Part shown: positions 51,943 to 60,524 of the stretch, piece after piece
How positions within the stretch are numbered: the first letter of the stretch is position 1
Layout: every line of letters begins with the position of its first letter
NCBI GenBank assembly: GCA_036676195.1
Contig: JAKFDK010000040.1
Span: forward strand, 124,001 to 188,000
Source: JAKFDK01 sp036676195
Lineage (GTDB): Bacteria > Bacillota > Sulfobacillia > Symbiobacteriales > ZC4RG38
Length of the DNA: 64,000 nucleotides
Direction of reading: 5' to 3'
Made by a program: the position numbers and the translations under genes
Notes under the pieces: generated by a model
The model's database searches: none
What the model saw: only the letters and a program-made list of their open reading frames with translations
Told to the model about the DNA's origin: nothing

Positions 51943-52869
51943 ATGTGCGGAGTCGCAGGTGTGTTCTACAAACAGCGGCATGACAAGGTTTCAGTCGGAG
52001 CCATGGTACGGATGCTGGAGTTGCTTCGGCACCGCGGCGAGGACGCTACGGGCATTGCGGCTTATGCAGCCACGCCCCAGGCGCACTACCGGCTGCGGCT
52101 GTCCTGCCGGGACCCGGAAGCGGCGCTGGCCTTTGCTCGGGAGGTGGTGGGGGAGAAGGGCCGCTGGATCTCGCATCAGGTGCAGATTACCCATTCTACC
52201 TACCAGATGCTGGATGCCCAGGTTGACCTGCCTGCCGCCGCCGTGGGTGAGGTATTCAGCCGGTTGGACGCCGAGAAGGACGTGTGCGTACACAGTCTGA
52301 GCAACCATCTGACCATTTACAAGGATGTGGGGGGCGCCCGCCATCTCAAGGACTACGGCGGGCTGGATGCCCACTGGTGCTCCCATGCGGTCGGCCATGT
52401 CCGCCTGGCCACCGAGAGCGTGGACAACCTGAACTTCGCCCACCCCTTTTCCTCGCCCTTGTGCCCGGATATGGCCATTGTGCACAACGGACAGCTCACC
52501 AACTACTTCAACCTGCGCCGCAAGCTGGAAGCCAAAGGCGTCCGCTTCAAGACCTTCAACGACTCAGAACTGGTGGCCCACTACCTGGCTTACAAGATGG
52601 CCGTAGTGGGGCGCAGCCTGGAAGAGGCTCTGCGTGAGTCGCTGGATGAACTGGACGGCGTGTACAGCTATGTGGTCACCACCTCCACTGCCATGGGCGC
52701 CGTGCAGGACCGTCTGGGCCTGAAGCCGATCGTGATCTTCGAAACCGATGACTATGTGCTGCTGGGTTCGGAGCAACTGTGCTTCTCCGTACTCGCCGAC
52801 GAGGCGGCGGGGGTGGAGATCACGCCAGGGGAGGTGCGGGTGTGGTCCAACTTGACTGTGCCAGTCTGA
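51943..52869 (+). CDS. Class II glutamine amidotransferase, MgsA/GlxB-like
   Basis: 308-residue Ntn amidotransferase. The catalytic Cys is C2 (MCGVAGVFYKQ), with LLRHRGEDATGIAAY, GHVRLATES and VHNGQLTNYFNLRRKLE forming the glutamine site. It matches the separate amidotransferase subunit of N-methylglutamate synthase (MgsA) and of three-gene glutamate synthase relatives. Here it would release ammonia or an amine from a glutamine-like gamma-glutamylamide for the FMN subunit. The next gene's GTG (52842) lies inside its last codons. Confidence 0.9.
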   Translation: MCGVAGVFYKQRHDKVSVGAMVRMLELLRHRGEDATGIAAYAATPQAHYRLRLSCRDPEAALAFAREVVGEKGRWISHQVQITHSTYQMLDAQVDLPAAAVGEVFSRLDAEKDVCVHSLSNHLTIYKDVGGARHLKDYGGLDAHWCSHAVGHVRLATESVDNLNFAHPFSSPLCPDMAIVHNGQLTNYFNLRRKLEAKGVRFKTFNDSELVAHYLAYKMAVVGRSLEEALRESLDELDGVYSYVVTTSTAMGAVQDRLGLKPIVIFETDDYVLLGSEQLCFSVLADEAAGVEITPGEVRVWSNLTVPV

Positions 52870-53579
52870 CCTCCCGGGAAGTAGGCGAGCGACTGGCCGC
52901 CCTGGCCGCCGAACTCGAGGCGGCTGGCAGCGACGAGGAAATTGTCATCCTGAACCCGCACGCCATGCACAACTTCGCCGTTGGCAGCAAGGCCAAAGTG
53001 CGCATCACCGTGCAGGGTAGCCTCGGTTCTTACGTGGGCGGGTTCATGAACGGCCCCCGGGTCACCGTGACCGGCAATACCGGCTGGTATACCGGTGACA
53101 ACATGATGGGCGGCAGCATCACCATCAACGGCAACTGCGGCTCCAACCTCGGCCCCTCGATGATCGGCGGCACCCTGCACGTGCGGGGTCGGGCCGGCAA
53201 CCGGGTCGGCTATGGTCTCAAGGGCGGAACTGTCGTGGTGGAGGGCCGGGCCGGTTTTGAGACCGGCAAGATGATGATGGGTGGCCGCATTGTCTTGCTG
53301 TCCGGTGTGGGCCGGGCGGTGGGCGAGTCCATGTATGGCGGCTTCATCCACGTGCATGGCGAGATTGAGGCCCTGGGCGGTAATGTGGACATCACCGAGC
53401 TGCCGTCCGACGAACGCCAGGCCCTGCAGGCGGTGCTGGACCAGATCGGCTGCGGCCTGTCCGCTGCTGCCTTTACAACCATCAAAGCCCGCCCGGGCAA
53501 GCACGAGTATGTGCTGTTCCGTCCGCAGCACACGCCGCGGGGCACCGCCACCATGGGAGAGGCAGGGACCCCAAGATGA
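52842..53579 (+). CDS. GXGXG-domain subunit, MgsB/GlxC-like
   Basis: 245-residue protein with the GXGXG beta-helix domain of the glutamate synthase C-terminus: GSLGSYVGGFMNGPRVTVTG, GWYTGDNMMGGSITING, GRAGNRVGYGLKGGTVVVEG and GAGFETGKMMMGGR-like turns. It is the structural subunit between amidotransferase and FMN subunits. GTG 52842 is preferred because GGAGG lies seven bases upstream, giving a 28-base overlap with the amidotransferase gene. The stop overlaps the next ATG. Confidence 0.88.
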   Translation: MVQLDCASLTSREVGERLAALAAELEAAGSDEEIVILNPHAMHNFAVGSKAKVRITVQGSLGSYVGGFMNGPRVTVTGNTGWYTGDNMMGGSITINGNCGSNLGPSMIGGTLHVRGRAGNRVGYGLKGGTVVVEGRAGFETGKMMMGGRIVLLSGVGRAVGESMYGGFIHVHGEIEALGGNVDITELPSDERQALQAVLDQIGCGLSAAAFTTIKARPGKHEYVLFRPQHTPRGTATMGEAGTPR

Positions 53580-55015
53580 TCTACAAGTCCGATCCCGATA
53601 CCTGTATTGACTGCAACGCCTGTGTGGAGTGCTGCCCGACCGAATCCATGCAGAAGCGCACGAATGAGGGCAGTGCGGCCACATCGGCGGCCGATGCACC
53701 GGGTTCAGCCACCAAGTCGGCCGCCGATGTGGTGGCGGCGGCTTCCGGCAGCACGTCCCTGACCGGTGGTGGTTGGAGCGGCGCCCTGATCAAGTCGATC
53801 CAGGACAAGGCCAACACCGGCAAGCACCAGATCCGTGGTTGCGGTTCGACCCGGAAACTGCCTACCTTTGATGATTTGATTTTCCTGCCGGCTCAGTTGT
53901 CCCGACTTTCCATCGACACTTACCGGGAGGAATGCCGGACCCGCACCGTCCTCGGCAAGCGGTTCGCCACCAAACCCCTGGTGTTGGAGACGCCCATCTT
54001 CATTGGCGGCATGTCGTACGGAGCCCTGAGCAAGGAGTCCAAGATTGCCATGGCCAAGGGCTCGGCCATGGTGGGCACCGCCATGAACAACGGTGAAGGC
54101 GGCCTCCTGCCCGAGGAGCGGGCGAATTCGTACCTGCAGATCGTGCAGGTGTGCCCCAGCCGGTTCGGGTTCTCCCTGGCCAACATCGAGGCCGCCGACG
54201 CCATCGAGATCGTGGTCGGCATCGGTGCCAAGCCAGGTCTGGCCGGTCACCTGATGGCGGAAAAGATCAGCGAGGAGATCGCGGCCTTCCGCCAGATTCC
54301 GCCCCGGATCGATATCCATAGCCACCCCCGGCATGCCGACATTTTCGGCGCCGATGACCTGGCCCTGAAGATCGACGAACTGCGGGAACTCACAGGCGGC
54401 GAAAAGCCGATTCTGCTCAAGGTGGCCGCCGGCCGGGTGCGTGAGGACGTCAAGATTGCCGCCAAGGTCGGCGCCGACGGCATCACCATCGATGGTCTGC
54501 AGGGCGGAACCGGGGCCGCACCCATGGTGGCTCTGGACCACCTGGGTCACCCCACCCTGCCGGCCCTGGCCCAGGCGGTACGGGCCCTGGAAGAGATGGG
54601 CCTGAAGGACGAGATGAGCATCGTGATTTCCGGCGGCATCAAGGACGGTGCCGACGTGGCCAAGGCCCTGGCCATGGGCGCCGATGCCTGCGCCATCGGC
54701 ACAGCCGCCATGGTGGCGATGGGGTGTAACGTCTGCCTGGAATGCCACAAGGGGAACTGCCAGTTCGGCATCGGCACCCAGAAGCCGGAACTCCGGGCCA
54801 GGCTCAACATTGAACGCGGCGCCCGGCAGGTGGCCAACCTGCTCACCGCCATGACCAACGAGATCATTATCCTGGCCAAGGCCTGCGGCAAGACCGATGT
54901 GCACAACCTGGAACGGGAAGACCTGCGGGCACTGACCCTGGAGGCATGTGCCATGACCGGCATCCCCCTGATCGGATCTGATTACACCTTCGGACAGCCC
55001 TTCGGCTTCTTCTAG
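53576..55015 (+). CDS. FMN-binding glutamate synthase-like subunit (MgsC/GlxD-like) with ferredoxin motif
   Basis: 479-residue protein. The N-terminus has a ferredoxin-type motif (C10, C13, C16, C20, P21 in CIDCNACVECCP), then an Ala/Ser-rich linker (about 33-62), then the FMN alpha/beta barrel of glutamate synthase: FIGGMSYGALSKESKIA, GEGGLLPEER, VKIAAKVGADGITIDGLQGG, ISGGIKDGADVAKALAMGA. A 3Fe-4S-type Cys set follows (CNVCLECHKGNC). It would reduce an imine of 2-oxoglutarate with the delivered amine to give glutamate or N-alkylglutamate. The extra cluster could accept electrons from ferredoxin or the PduS-like protein. Confidence 0.9.
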   Translation: MIYKSDPDTCIDCNACVECCPTESMQKRTNEGSAATSAADAPGSATKSAADVVAAASGSTSLTGGGWSGALIKSIQDKANTGKHQIRGCGSTRKLPTFDDLIFLPAQLSRLSIDTYREECRTRTVLGKRFATKPLVLETPIFIGGMSYGALSKESKIAMAKGSAMVGTAMNNGEGGLLPEERANSYLQIVQVCPSRFGFSLANIEAADAIEIVVGIGAKPGLAGHLMAEKISEEIAAFRQIPPRIDIHSHPRHADIFGADDLALKIDELRELTGGEKPILLKVAAGRVREDVKIAAKVGADGITIDGLQGGTGAAPMVALDHLGHPTLPALAQAVRALEEMGLKDEMSIVISGGIKDGADVAKALAMGADACAIGTAAMVAMGCNVCLECHKGNCQFGIGTQKPELRARLNIERGARQVANLLTAMTNEIIILAKACGKTDVHNLEREDLRALTLEACAMTGIPLIGSDYTFGQPFGFF

Positions 55016-55058
55016 GGTTGGCCGCAAGTATGGTTGCTGCGACAGGGGGCAGGGGGAA

Positions 55059-55349
55059 ATGAAGGTCTGCCGGGTGGTGGGTTCTGTGACAGCCACGGCC
55101 AAGGATGAACGGCTGATCGGCTTCAAGCTGATGCTGGTCCGGTCGGACCGTGGCGACAAGGACGAGCCCCCCTTTGTAGCAGTAGACACCGTGGGCGCCG
55201 GAATCGGCGAACGCGTGTTGGTAGTAACCGGGTCGGCGGCCCGCCTGACACCCAAAACGGCGGAAGTTCCCACTGATGCAGCCATTGTGGCCATCGTGGA
55301 TCCGCAGGGCGGGTATGCCGCCGCCGGTGAGGAGGCGGTGGACGACTAG
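55059..55349 (+). CDS. BMC-P vertex protein (EutN/CcmL family)
   Basis: 96-residue pentameric shell protein that caps the vertices of a microcompartment. Family features: [48 protein letters not shown] and the final DAAIVAIVD. It comes first among the shell genes. AGGGGG lies upstream. Confidence 0.93.
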   Translation: MKVCRVVGSVTATAKDERLIGFKLMLVRSDRGDKDEPPFVAVDTVGAGIGERVLVVTGSAARLTPKTAEVPTDAAIVAIVDPQGGYAAAGEEAVDD

Positions 55350-55437
55350 AATGGCAGCAACAAAAGCAACCACGCGCAAGGGAACAACGGCATCTGCATC
55401 TGTGAGTACCACACAAATTCAAGGAGGAGACCAAATC

Positions 55438-55728
55438 ATGGCAAACGCCAACGGTGGAGCGCTCGGTATGGTGGAGACCAAGGGCCTGGTGGGTGCGATC
55501 GAGGCGGCTGATGCGATGGTAAAGGCGGCCAACGTGCATTTGCTCGGCAAGGAACAGGTGGGCGGCGGTCTGGTGACCGTGATTGTCCGGGGCGATGTGG
55601 GTGCCGTGAAAGCGGCCACCGACGCCGGCGCGGCGGCAGCCAACAAGGTGGGCGAGCTGGTGTCTGTGCACGTGATTCCCCGGCCGCATGTCGATGTGGA
55701 AGCCATCCTGCCCAAGGCCAATTCCTAA
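55438..55728 (+). CDS. BMC-H hexameric shell protein (PduA/EutM family)
   Basis: 96-residue single-BMC-domain protein forming the hexagonal facets: [47 protein letters not shown] and [17 protein letters not shown]. The pore region after KEQVGGG is typical of metabolosome hexamers. AAGGAGGAGA before ATG 55438 decides the start. The frame stays open back to an in-frame ATG at 55351, which would add a 29-residue Ala/Thr-rich extension. Confidence 0.95.
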   Translation: MANANGGALGMVETKGLVGAIEAADAMVKAANVHLLGKEQVGGGLVTVIVRGDVGAVKAATDAGAAAANKVGELVSVHVIPRPHVDVEAILPKANS

Positions 55729-55800
55729 CCTGCTGCTGCTACGCACGAACTAAACGACAACAGCCGGGTCGCCTGAGGCCTGGCGAGAGAGGTGTCAGCG

Positions 55801-57111
55801 GTGAGCGACCCACGAATTGATGCGATTGTCGCTGCAGTTATGAAGGAGCTGGGGACGCAGAGCCCGGCCGCAGCGCCCGCACCGGCAGCCGTGAAGCGGG
55901 ATGCCCCCCGGGTCGCCAACAACGGTTCCACCAATCCCGGGCGGCGTATCAATACCAAGACCCGGGTGGCGGTGCTGGGCGGAGGCAACGGCGGCCTGGC
56001 CATGGCCGGCCACCTGACCCTGATGGGCGCCAAGGTGAAGATGTTCAGCTTCTTTGAGCGGGAACTGGCGCCGGTCCGGGAAAAGGGCGGCATCGAGATG
56101 ATCGGCAACGAGGTCTCCGGCTTCGCGCCGATCCCGGAGATCACGGGCAGCCTGGATGCCGCGGTCCAGGACGTGGACCTGATCATGATCGTTTCCCCGG
56201 CCTACACCCATCCGACCTATGCCGCCTTGCTGGCCGGTCTGCTGAAGGATGGCCAGACGGTGATCCTGAACCCCGGCCGCACCGGCGGCGCCCTGGAGTT
56301 TGCCCAGGTGCTGCAGCGCTACGCCTGTAAGGCCCGGATCTTCCTGGGCGAGACCCAGACCTTTATCTATGCCGCCGAGGCCCGGGGTCCGGCCAAGGTA
56401 GAGATCCTCAAAGAGAAGTTCAAGATGCGGGTCGTGGCCTTCCCCGCCGCCGACAACGACCACGTGGTAAGCATGTTCCAGCAGTTCTACCCGCAGGTCA
56501 TTCCGGCCCGCAACGTGCTGGAGACCGGCCTGGGTAACATCGGCCCCATCAACCATGTGGCGCCCATGCTGCTGAGCACCTCGACCATTGAGGCGGCGGC
56601 GGCCGGTGATAACAACCTGAACTTCTATCGTGACATGATCAACCCCACCATTTGCGGCCTGGTCATGGAAAAGATGGACAAGCAGCGGGTGGATGTGGGC
56701 AAGGCATTCGGGCTGGAAACCTGGACGACCATGGACTGGTACCGGGACTGCTACCATGTCACCGGCAACACCCTGTACGAGTGCTACAACAACTGCACGT
56801 ATATCCAGGGCTTCAGCGCCCCCCGGCACATCCTTTCCCACAACAACCTCCCCGACGAAATCCCCAGTTCGCTGGTGCCGATGTCGCTGCTGGCCAGGGT
56901 CGTGGGGGTTCCCACGCCCAGCATCGATGCCATCGTCAACCTCGCCTGCACCATGACCGAAATCGACTACTGGACCCAGGGCCGCACCCTGGATAAGCTT
57001 GGGTTGGCCGGGATGACCCCCGACCAGATGCTGGAATACGTGAACAGCGGGTCAGTCCTGGGAGCGTGCGGCACCACGGGCGTGTGCCGGACCTTCCCGC
57101 AGTTCCGATAA
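55801..57111 (+). CDS. Opine dehydrogenase-family enzyme with encapsulation-like peptide
   Basis: 436-residue NAD/NADP octopine/nopaline dehydrogenase-family protein. The N-terminal helix SDPRIDAIVAAVMKELG (2-18) is amphipathic, and a Pro/Ala linker (about 20-50) follows: the layout of microcompartment encapsulation peptides. The Rossmann domain begins RVAVLGGGNGGLAMAGHL (GGGNGG at 60-65). The opine dehydrogenase domain includes IGPINHVAPMLLST with the catalytic His. Opine dehydrogenases interconvert N-(carboxyalkyl) amino acids with amino acid plus oxoacid; here the likely substrate is an N-substituted glutamate. GTG 55801 is preferred (AGAGAGG eight bases upstream); GTG 55792 is possible. 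Confidence 0.9.
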   Translation: MSDPRIDAIVAAVMKELGTQSPAAAPAPAAVKRDAPRVANNGSTNPGRRINTKTRVAVLGGGNGGLAMAGHLTLMGAKVKMFSFFERELAPVREKGGIEMIGNEVSGFAPIPEITGSLDAAVQDVDLIMIVSPAYTHPTYAALLAGLLKDGQTVILNPGRTGGALEFAQVLQRYACKARIFLGETQTFIYAAEARGPAKVEILKEKFKMRVVAFPAADNDHVVSMFQQFYPQVIPARNVLETGLGNIGPINHVAPMLLSTSTIEAAAAGDNNLNFYRDMINPTICGLVMEKMDKQRVDVGKAFGLETWTTMDWYRDCYHVTGNTLYECYNNCTYIQGFSAPRHILSHNNLPDEIPSSLVPMSLLARVVGVPTPSIDAIVNLACTMTEIDYWTQGRTLDKLGLAGMTPDQMLEYVNSGSVLGACGTTGVCRTFPQFR

Positions 57112-57117
57112 ACCGGC

Positions 57118-58509
57118 ATGAGCGCCACAGGCAGCACGCTGGCGTTGGATCCGGATCTGCTTTCGGTGCAGGAGGCGCGGGCTTTGGCCGAAAAGGCCCG
57201 CGCCGCCCAGGCCGAGTTCGCGACCTTTAACCAGGCCCAGGTGGATCGGGTCGTGGCGGCCATGGCCGGGGTTGGCAGCGCGGCTGCCGAGGAACTGGCC
57301 AGGACCGCGGTGGAAGAATCCGGATTCGGCGTTTATGCTGACAAGGTCTTCAAGAACCGCTTTGCCAGTGAACATATCCACCGTTCCCTCCAGGGGCTGA
57401 CTACGGTGGGTGTGGTCCGCTACGACCCGGAGACGGGCGTGGTAGAGATTGCCGAGCCCATGGGGGTGCTGTGCGCTCTGGCGCCGGTCACCGCTCCTAC
57501 GGCGGATGTACTGGGCAAGAGCCTGATCGCCCTCAAGGCCAGAAATGCCATCATTTTCTCCCCCCATCCCCGTTCCCCCCGCTCCAGTGCCATGGCCGCT
57601 GATCTGATGAACAAGGCGGCCATGGCGGCCGGGGCCCCCGATGGGCTGGTGCAGTGCATGCACAACGTCAGCCTGGCGGGTACCAACGAACTGATGCGCC
57701 ATCCGCACATCGCGCTGATTCTGGCCAGCGGCGGCGGCGCCATGGTCAAGGCGGCCTACAGTGCGGGCAAGCCGGCCATCGCCGTCGGGCCGGGCAACGT
57801 CCCCGTATACGTGGACCGCTCGGTCACCGACTTTGGCGATCTGGCCCACCGGCTGGTACAGAGCAAGATCTTTGATAATGGCACGCCGTGCGCGTCGGAG
57901 CAGTCCCTGGTGGTGGACCGCCCTGTGGCCACAACCCTGCGCTGGGCGCTGGAGCGGGAAGGCTGCTACTTCTTGAATGAGCGCGAGGCGGGCACCCTGC
58001 GTGGCATGATCGTCATGCCCGACGGCAGCCCGAACGTGAATGTGGTGGGTTGCACCGCTGAGCGGCTGGCCGAACTGGCCGGCTTCCGGGTCCCCGCCGG
58101 TACCCGGGTGCTGGTGGCCCCGGTGCTGAAGGTGGGCCGCAGCGAGCCCTTCTCGGCGGAGATCCTCACCACCCTGCTGGCCTGGTATGAGGTGGACGGT
58201 ACCGAAGCAGGCATTGCCCGCTGCAACGAACTCCTGAACTTCGGCGGATTGGGTCATACCTGCGGCATCTGGGCCGAGAACGCGCAAGTGGTGGCGGCCT
58301 ACAGCCTGCGGGCCAAAGCCTTCCGGGTCCTGGTCAACTGCCCCACCTCGGTGGGCGCCATCGGCGCACTCTCCGGGCTGGACAAGTCGTTGATCATCGG
58401 CACCGGCACCTGGGGCGGCGGCATATTCTCCGACAACATCACCACCCGGCACCTGATGCATCTCAAGCGCATGGCGGGACAGTTGGGTGACTTTGGCACT
58501 GCCGGTTAG
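57118..58509 (+). CDS. CoA-acylating aldehyde dehydrogenase
   Basis: 463-residue enzyme of the AdhE-N/PduP/EutE/SauS group converting aldehyde + CoA + NAD to acyl-CoA + NADH. The catalytic Cys is C258 in FDNGTPCASEQS, the form typical of CoA-acylating members. AAYSAGKPAIAVGPGNVPVYV is the conserved nucleotide/CoA region and LNFGGLGHTCGIW is also diagnostic. No PduP-like N-terminal targeting helix is obvious. It starts six bases after the opine-dehydrogenase-like gene, implying that it consumes that enzyme's aldehyde product. The acyl chain cannot be told. Confidence 0.92.
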   Translation: MSATGSTLALDPDLLSVQEARALAEKARAAQAEFATFNQAQVDRVVAAMAGVGSAAAEELARTAVEESGFGVYADKVFKNRFASEHIHRSLQGLTTVGVVRYDPETGVVEIAEPMGVLCALAPVTAPTADVLGKSLIALKARNAIIFSPHPRSPRSSAMAADLMNKAAMAAGAPDGLVQCMHNVSLAGTNELMRHPHIALILASGGGAMVKAAYSAGKPAIAVGPGNVPVYVDRSVTDFGDLAHRLVQSKIFDNGTPCASEQSLVVDRPVATTLRWALEREGCYFLNEREAGTLRGMIVMPDGSPNVNVVGCTAERLAELAGFRVPAGTRVLVAPVLKVGRSEPFSAEILTTLLAWYEVDGTEAGIARCNELLNFGGLGHTCGIWAENAQVVAAYSLRAKAFRVLVNCPTSVGAIGALSGLDKSLIIGTGTWGGGIFSDNITTRHLMHLKRMAGQLGDFGTAG

Positions 58510-58520
58510 GAAGTGAAACC

Positions 58521-59144
58521 GTGAGCAACAAATCCACTGAACTGCGCGCCTACGCCGTCGTCGATCGGATGCAGCCGCAGTACGCCGCTTTCGTTGGCAC
58601 CACCGTCTCCGGCGACATCCCCGTGGCCGGCATGTCCCAGTTGTATATCGAGGTCGCGCCGGGTAACGAGGTCTTTCGCATCTCCGACGTGGCGCTGAAG
58701 GCCGCCGACGTCAAGCCCGCCTCCCTGGTCATCGAGCGGGAATTCGGCATGCTGGAGATTCATTCGTATGACCAGTCGGCGGTGCTGGCAGCCGGGCAGG
58801 CGGTTCTGAACTCCCTGGGGCTGCGTGAATCCGACCGGGTCAAGCCGGTCATCGCCTCGGCGCAGGTCATCAGCAACGTCGATCCGTACCAGGCCCAGCT
58901 CATTAACCGCTTCCGGCGCGGCAGCATGCTGGTGCCCGGCGAGACCCTGTTTGTGCTGGAATGCTCCCCGGCTGCCTACATTACCATTGCGGCCAACGAA
59001 GCAGAAAAAGGCGCCGACATCAAGATCATCAACATTGCCAACGTCGGACGCTTTGGCCGGCTCTTTATCTCCGGCACCGAATCCGAGGTGCTGGCGGCCA
59101 AGGCGGCGGCCGTGGGTGTGCTTGAAAGCATGGCTGTGTCATGA
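58521..59144 (+). CDS. BMC-T tandem-domain shell protein, double-stacking type
   Basis: 207-residue protein with two permuted BMC domains. RAYAVVDRMQPQYAAFVGTT and the second-half INRFRRGSMLVPGETLFVLE with AYITIAANEAEKGADIKI resemble the BMC-T2/T3 trimers of Haliangium ochraceum, which stack in pairs and gate large pores. Such trimers are thought to admit bulkier substrates or cofactors. The GTG start follows AGGAAGTG; the stop overlaps the next ATG. Confidence 0.9.
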   Translation: MSNKSTELRAYAVVDRMQPQYAAFVGTTVSGDIPVAGMSQLYIEVAPGNEVFRISDVALKAADVKPASLVIEREFGMLEIHSYDQSAVLAAGQAVLNSLGLRESDRVKPVIASAQVISNVDPYQAQLINRFRRGSMLVPGETLFVLECSPAAYITIAANEAEKGADIKIINIANVGRFGRLFISGTESEVLAAKAAAVGVLESMAVS

Positions 59145-60520
59145 GCGATCTGGCCAGCCTTGCCGAACAGGTCCGGCTGGCGGGAGTGGTGGGGGCCGGC
59201 GGTGCCGGCTTTCCCACCCACGTCAAGCTGGCCAAACCGCCCAAAATCCTGATCATTAACGGCGCCGAGTGCGAACCGCTGCTGCGGGTTGACCAGGAAC
59301 TGCTGGCCAAACGGGCCGATACGATCCTGGCCGCCATGATCGCCCTGAAGGCGGCCCTGGCGCCCCAGGACTTCTACCTGGCCATCAAGGCCAAGCACGC
59401 TGCCCTGATCAGCGCCTGGCAGCAACGGGAGCATGCCGGTTTCCGGGTGCATCCCCTGGGCGACTATTACCCGGCCGGCGACGAGCATGTGCTGGTGCAT
59501 GCCGTTACGGGCCGGACGGTGCCCGCCGGCGGCATCCCCGCCGACGTGGGTGTCACGGTCATGAACGTCGAGACTCTGTATAATGTGGGCCGGGCGGTGC
59601 AAGGGCTGGCAGTGACGCAGAAATTCGTCACCATCGGCGGAGCCGTGGCCCGGCCGTGTACGGTGGAGGTGCCGGTGGGCACGCCCTTCAGTTCCCTGCT
59701 GGCCATGGCCGGCGGGGTGGCGGGGAATCCGGACCAGATCGCCATGATCGAAGGCGGCCCCATGATGGGCAGGCTGGTCAGCGACCCTCATCCGGTGGTG
59801 ACCCGCACGACCAAGGGCATCCTCGTTCTCCCGGACGACATGGACGTGATCCGCCGCCGCCAGGTGGACTGGGAAACGGTTCAACGTCGCTCCTCCTCGA
59901 ACTGTGAGATCTGCCAGCGCTGCACCGACCTGTGCCCCCGCAATCTGCTCGGGCACCTGCTGCTGGAGCCGCACAAGGTGATGCGCACCTATGCCTACGG
60001 CGGCGGCCCGCCGCCGGCGCCGACCATGACCGGCGCCGCCTACTGTGTGGAATGCGGCGTGTGTGAACTGTATGCCTGCCCGGTGGGCATCTTCCCCCGG
60101 CGGGTCACCGGTGGGCTCAAGGCCAGGCTGGCCGCTCAGGGCATCCGCCCCACGGTGGACCGGGAACACCCGCCCACCCCGCGGCCGATGCAGGAGGAGC
60201 GCCGGGTGCCTTCCAAGCGCCTGGTCATGCGGCTGGGCCTGGGCCGCTACGACGTGCCGGCCCCCCTCGTGGACGATCCCGTACCGCCCAACGCCGGGGC
60301 CGCCGTGACCGTATACGTTCCCCTCAAGCCCCCCTTTGGTGCCCCCTGCCAGCCGGTTGTCACCAAGGGCGACCAGGTGGAGGTCGGCACCGTGGTGGGC
60401 GAAACTCCGGAAAAGGCCCTCGGGGCGCGGGCGCATGCCAGCATCGCCGGGTGGGTGGAGGCGGTTACCGACCGCCATGTCGTGATCACAGGACCGGCGC
60501 CACCGGCAGGGAGGAAGTGA
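59141..60520 (+). CDS. PduS/RnfC-like flavo-iron-sulfur protein
   Basis: 459-residue protein resembling RnfC/NuoF-type NADH-binding proteins and PduS. The N-terminal flavin/NADH domain has AGVVGAGGAGFPTHVKL and INGAECEPLLRVDQELL. An SLBB-like region follows (RPCTVEVPVGTPFSSLLAMAGG). Two 4Fe-4S motifs are CEICQRCTDLCP and CVECGVCELYACP. The C-terminus is a biotinyl-like domain. In Pdu compartments PduS pairs with the shell protein PduT to move electrons across the shell and recycle NAD or reduce cofactors. The next gene is PduT-like. Confidence 0.9.
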   Translation: MSDLASLAEQVRLAGVVGAGGAGFPTHVKLAKPPKILIINGAECEPLLRVDQELLAKRADTILAAMIALKAALAPQDFYLAIKAKHAALISAWQQREHAGFRVHPLGDYYPAGDEHVLVHAVTGRTVPAGGIPADVGVTVMNVETLYNVGRAVQGLAVTQKFVTIGGAVARPCTVEVPVGTPFSSLLAMAGGVAGNPDQIAMIEGGPMMGRLVSDPHPVVTRTTKGILVLPDDMDVIRRRQVDWETVQRRSSSNCEICQRCTDLCPRNLLGHLLLEPHKVMRTYAYGGGPPPAPTMTGAAYCVECGVCELYACPVGIFPRRVTGGLKARLAAQGIRPTVDREHPPTPRPMQEERRVPSKRLVMRLGLGRYDVPAPLVDDPVPPNAGAAVTVYVPLKPPFGAPCQPVVTKGDQVEVGTVVGETPEKALGARAHASIAGWVEAVTDRHVVITGPAPPAGRK

Positions 60521-60524
60521 GTGC

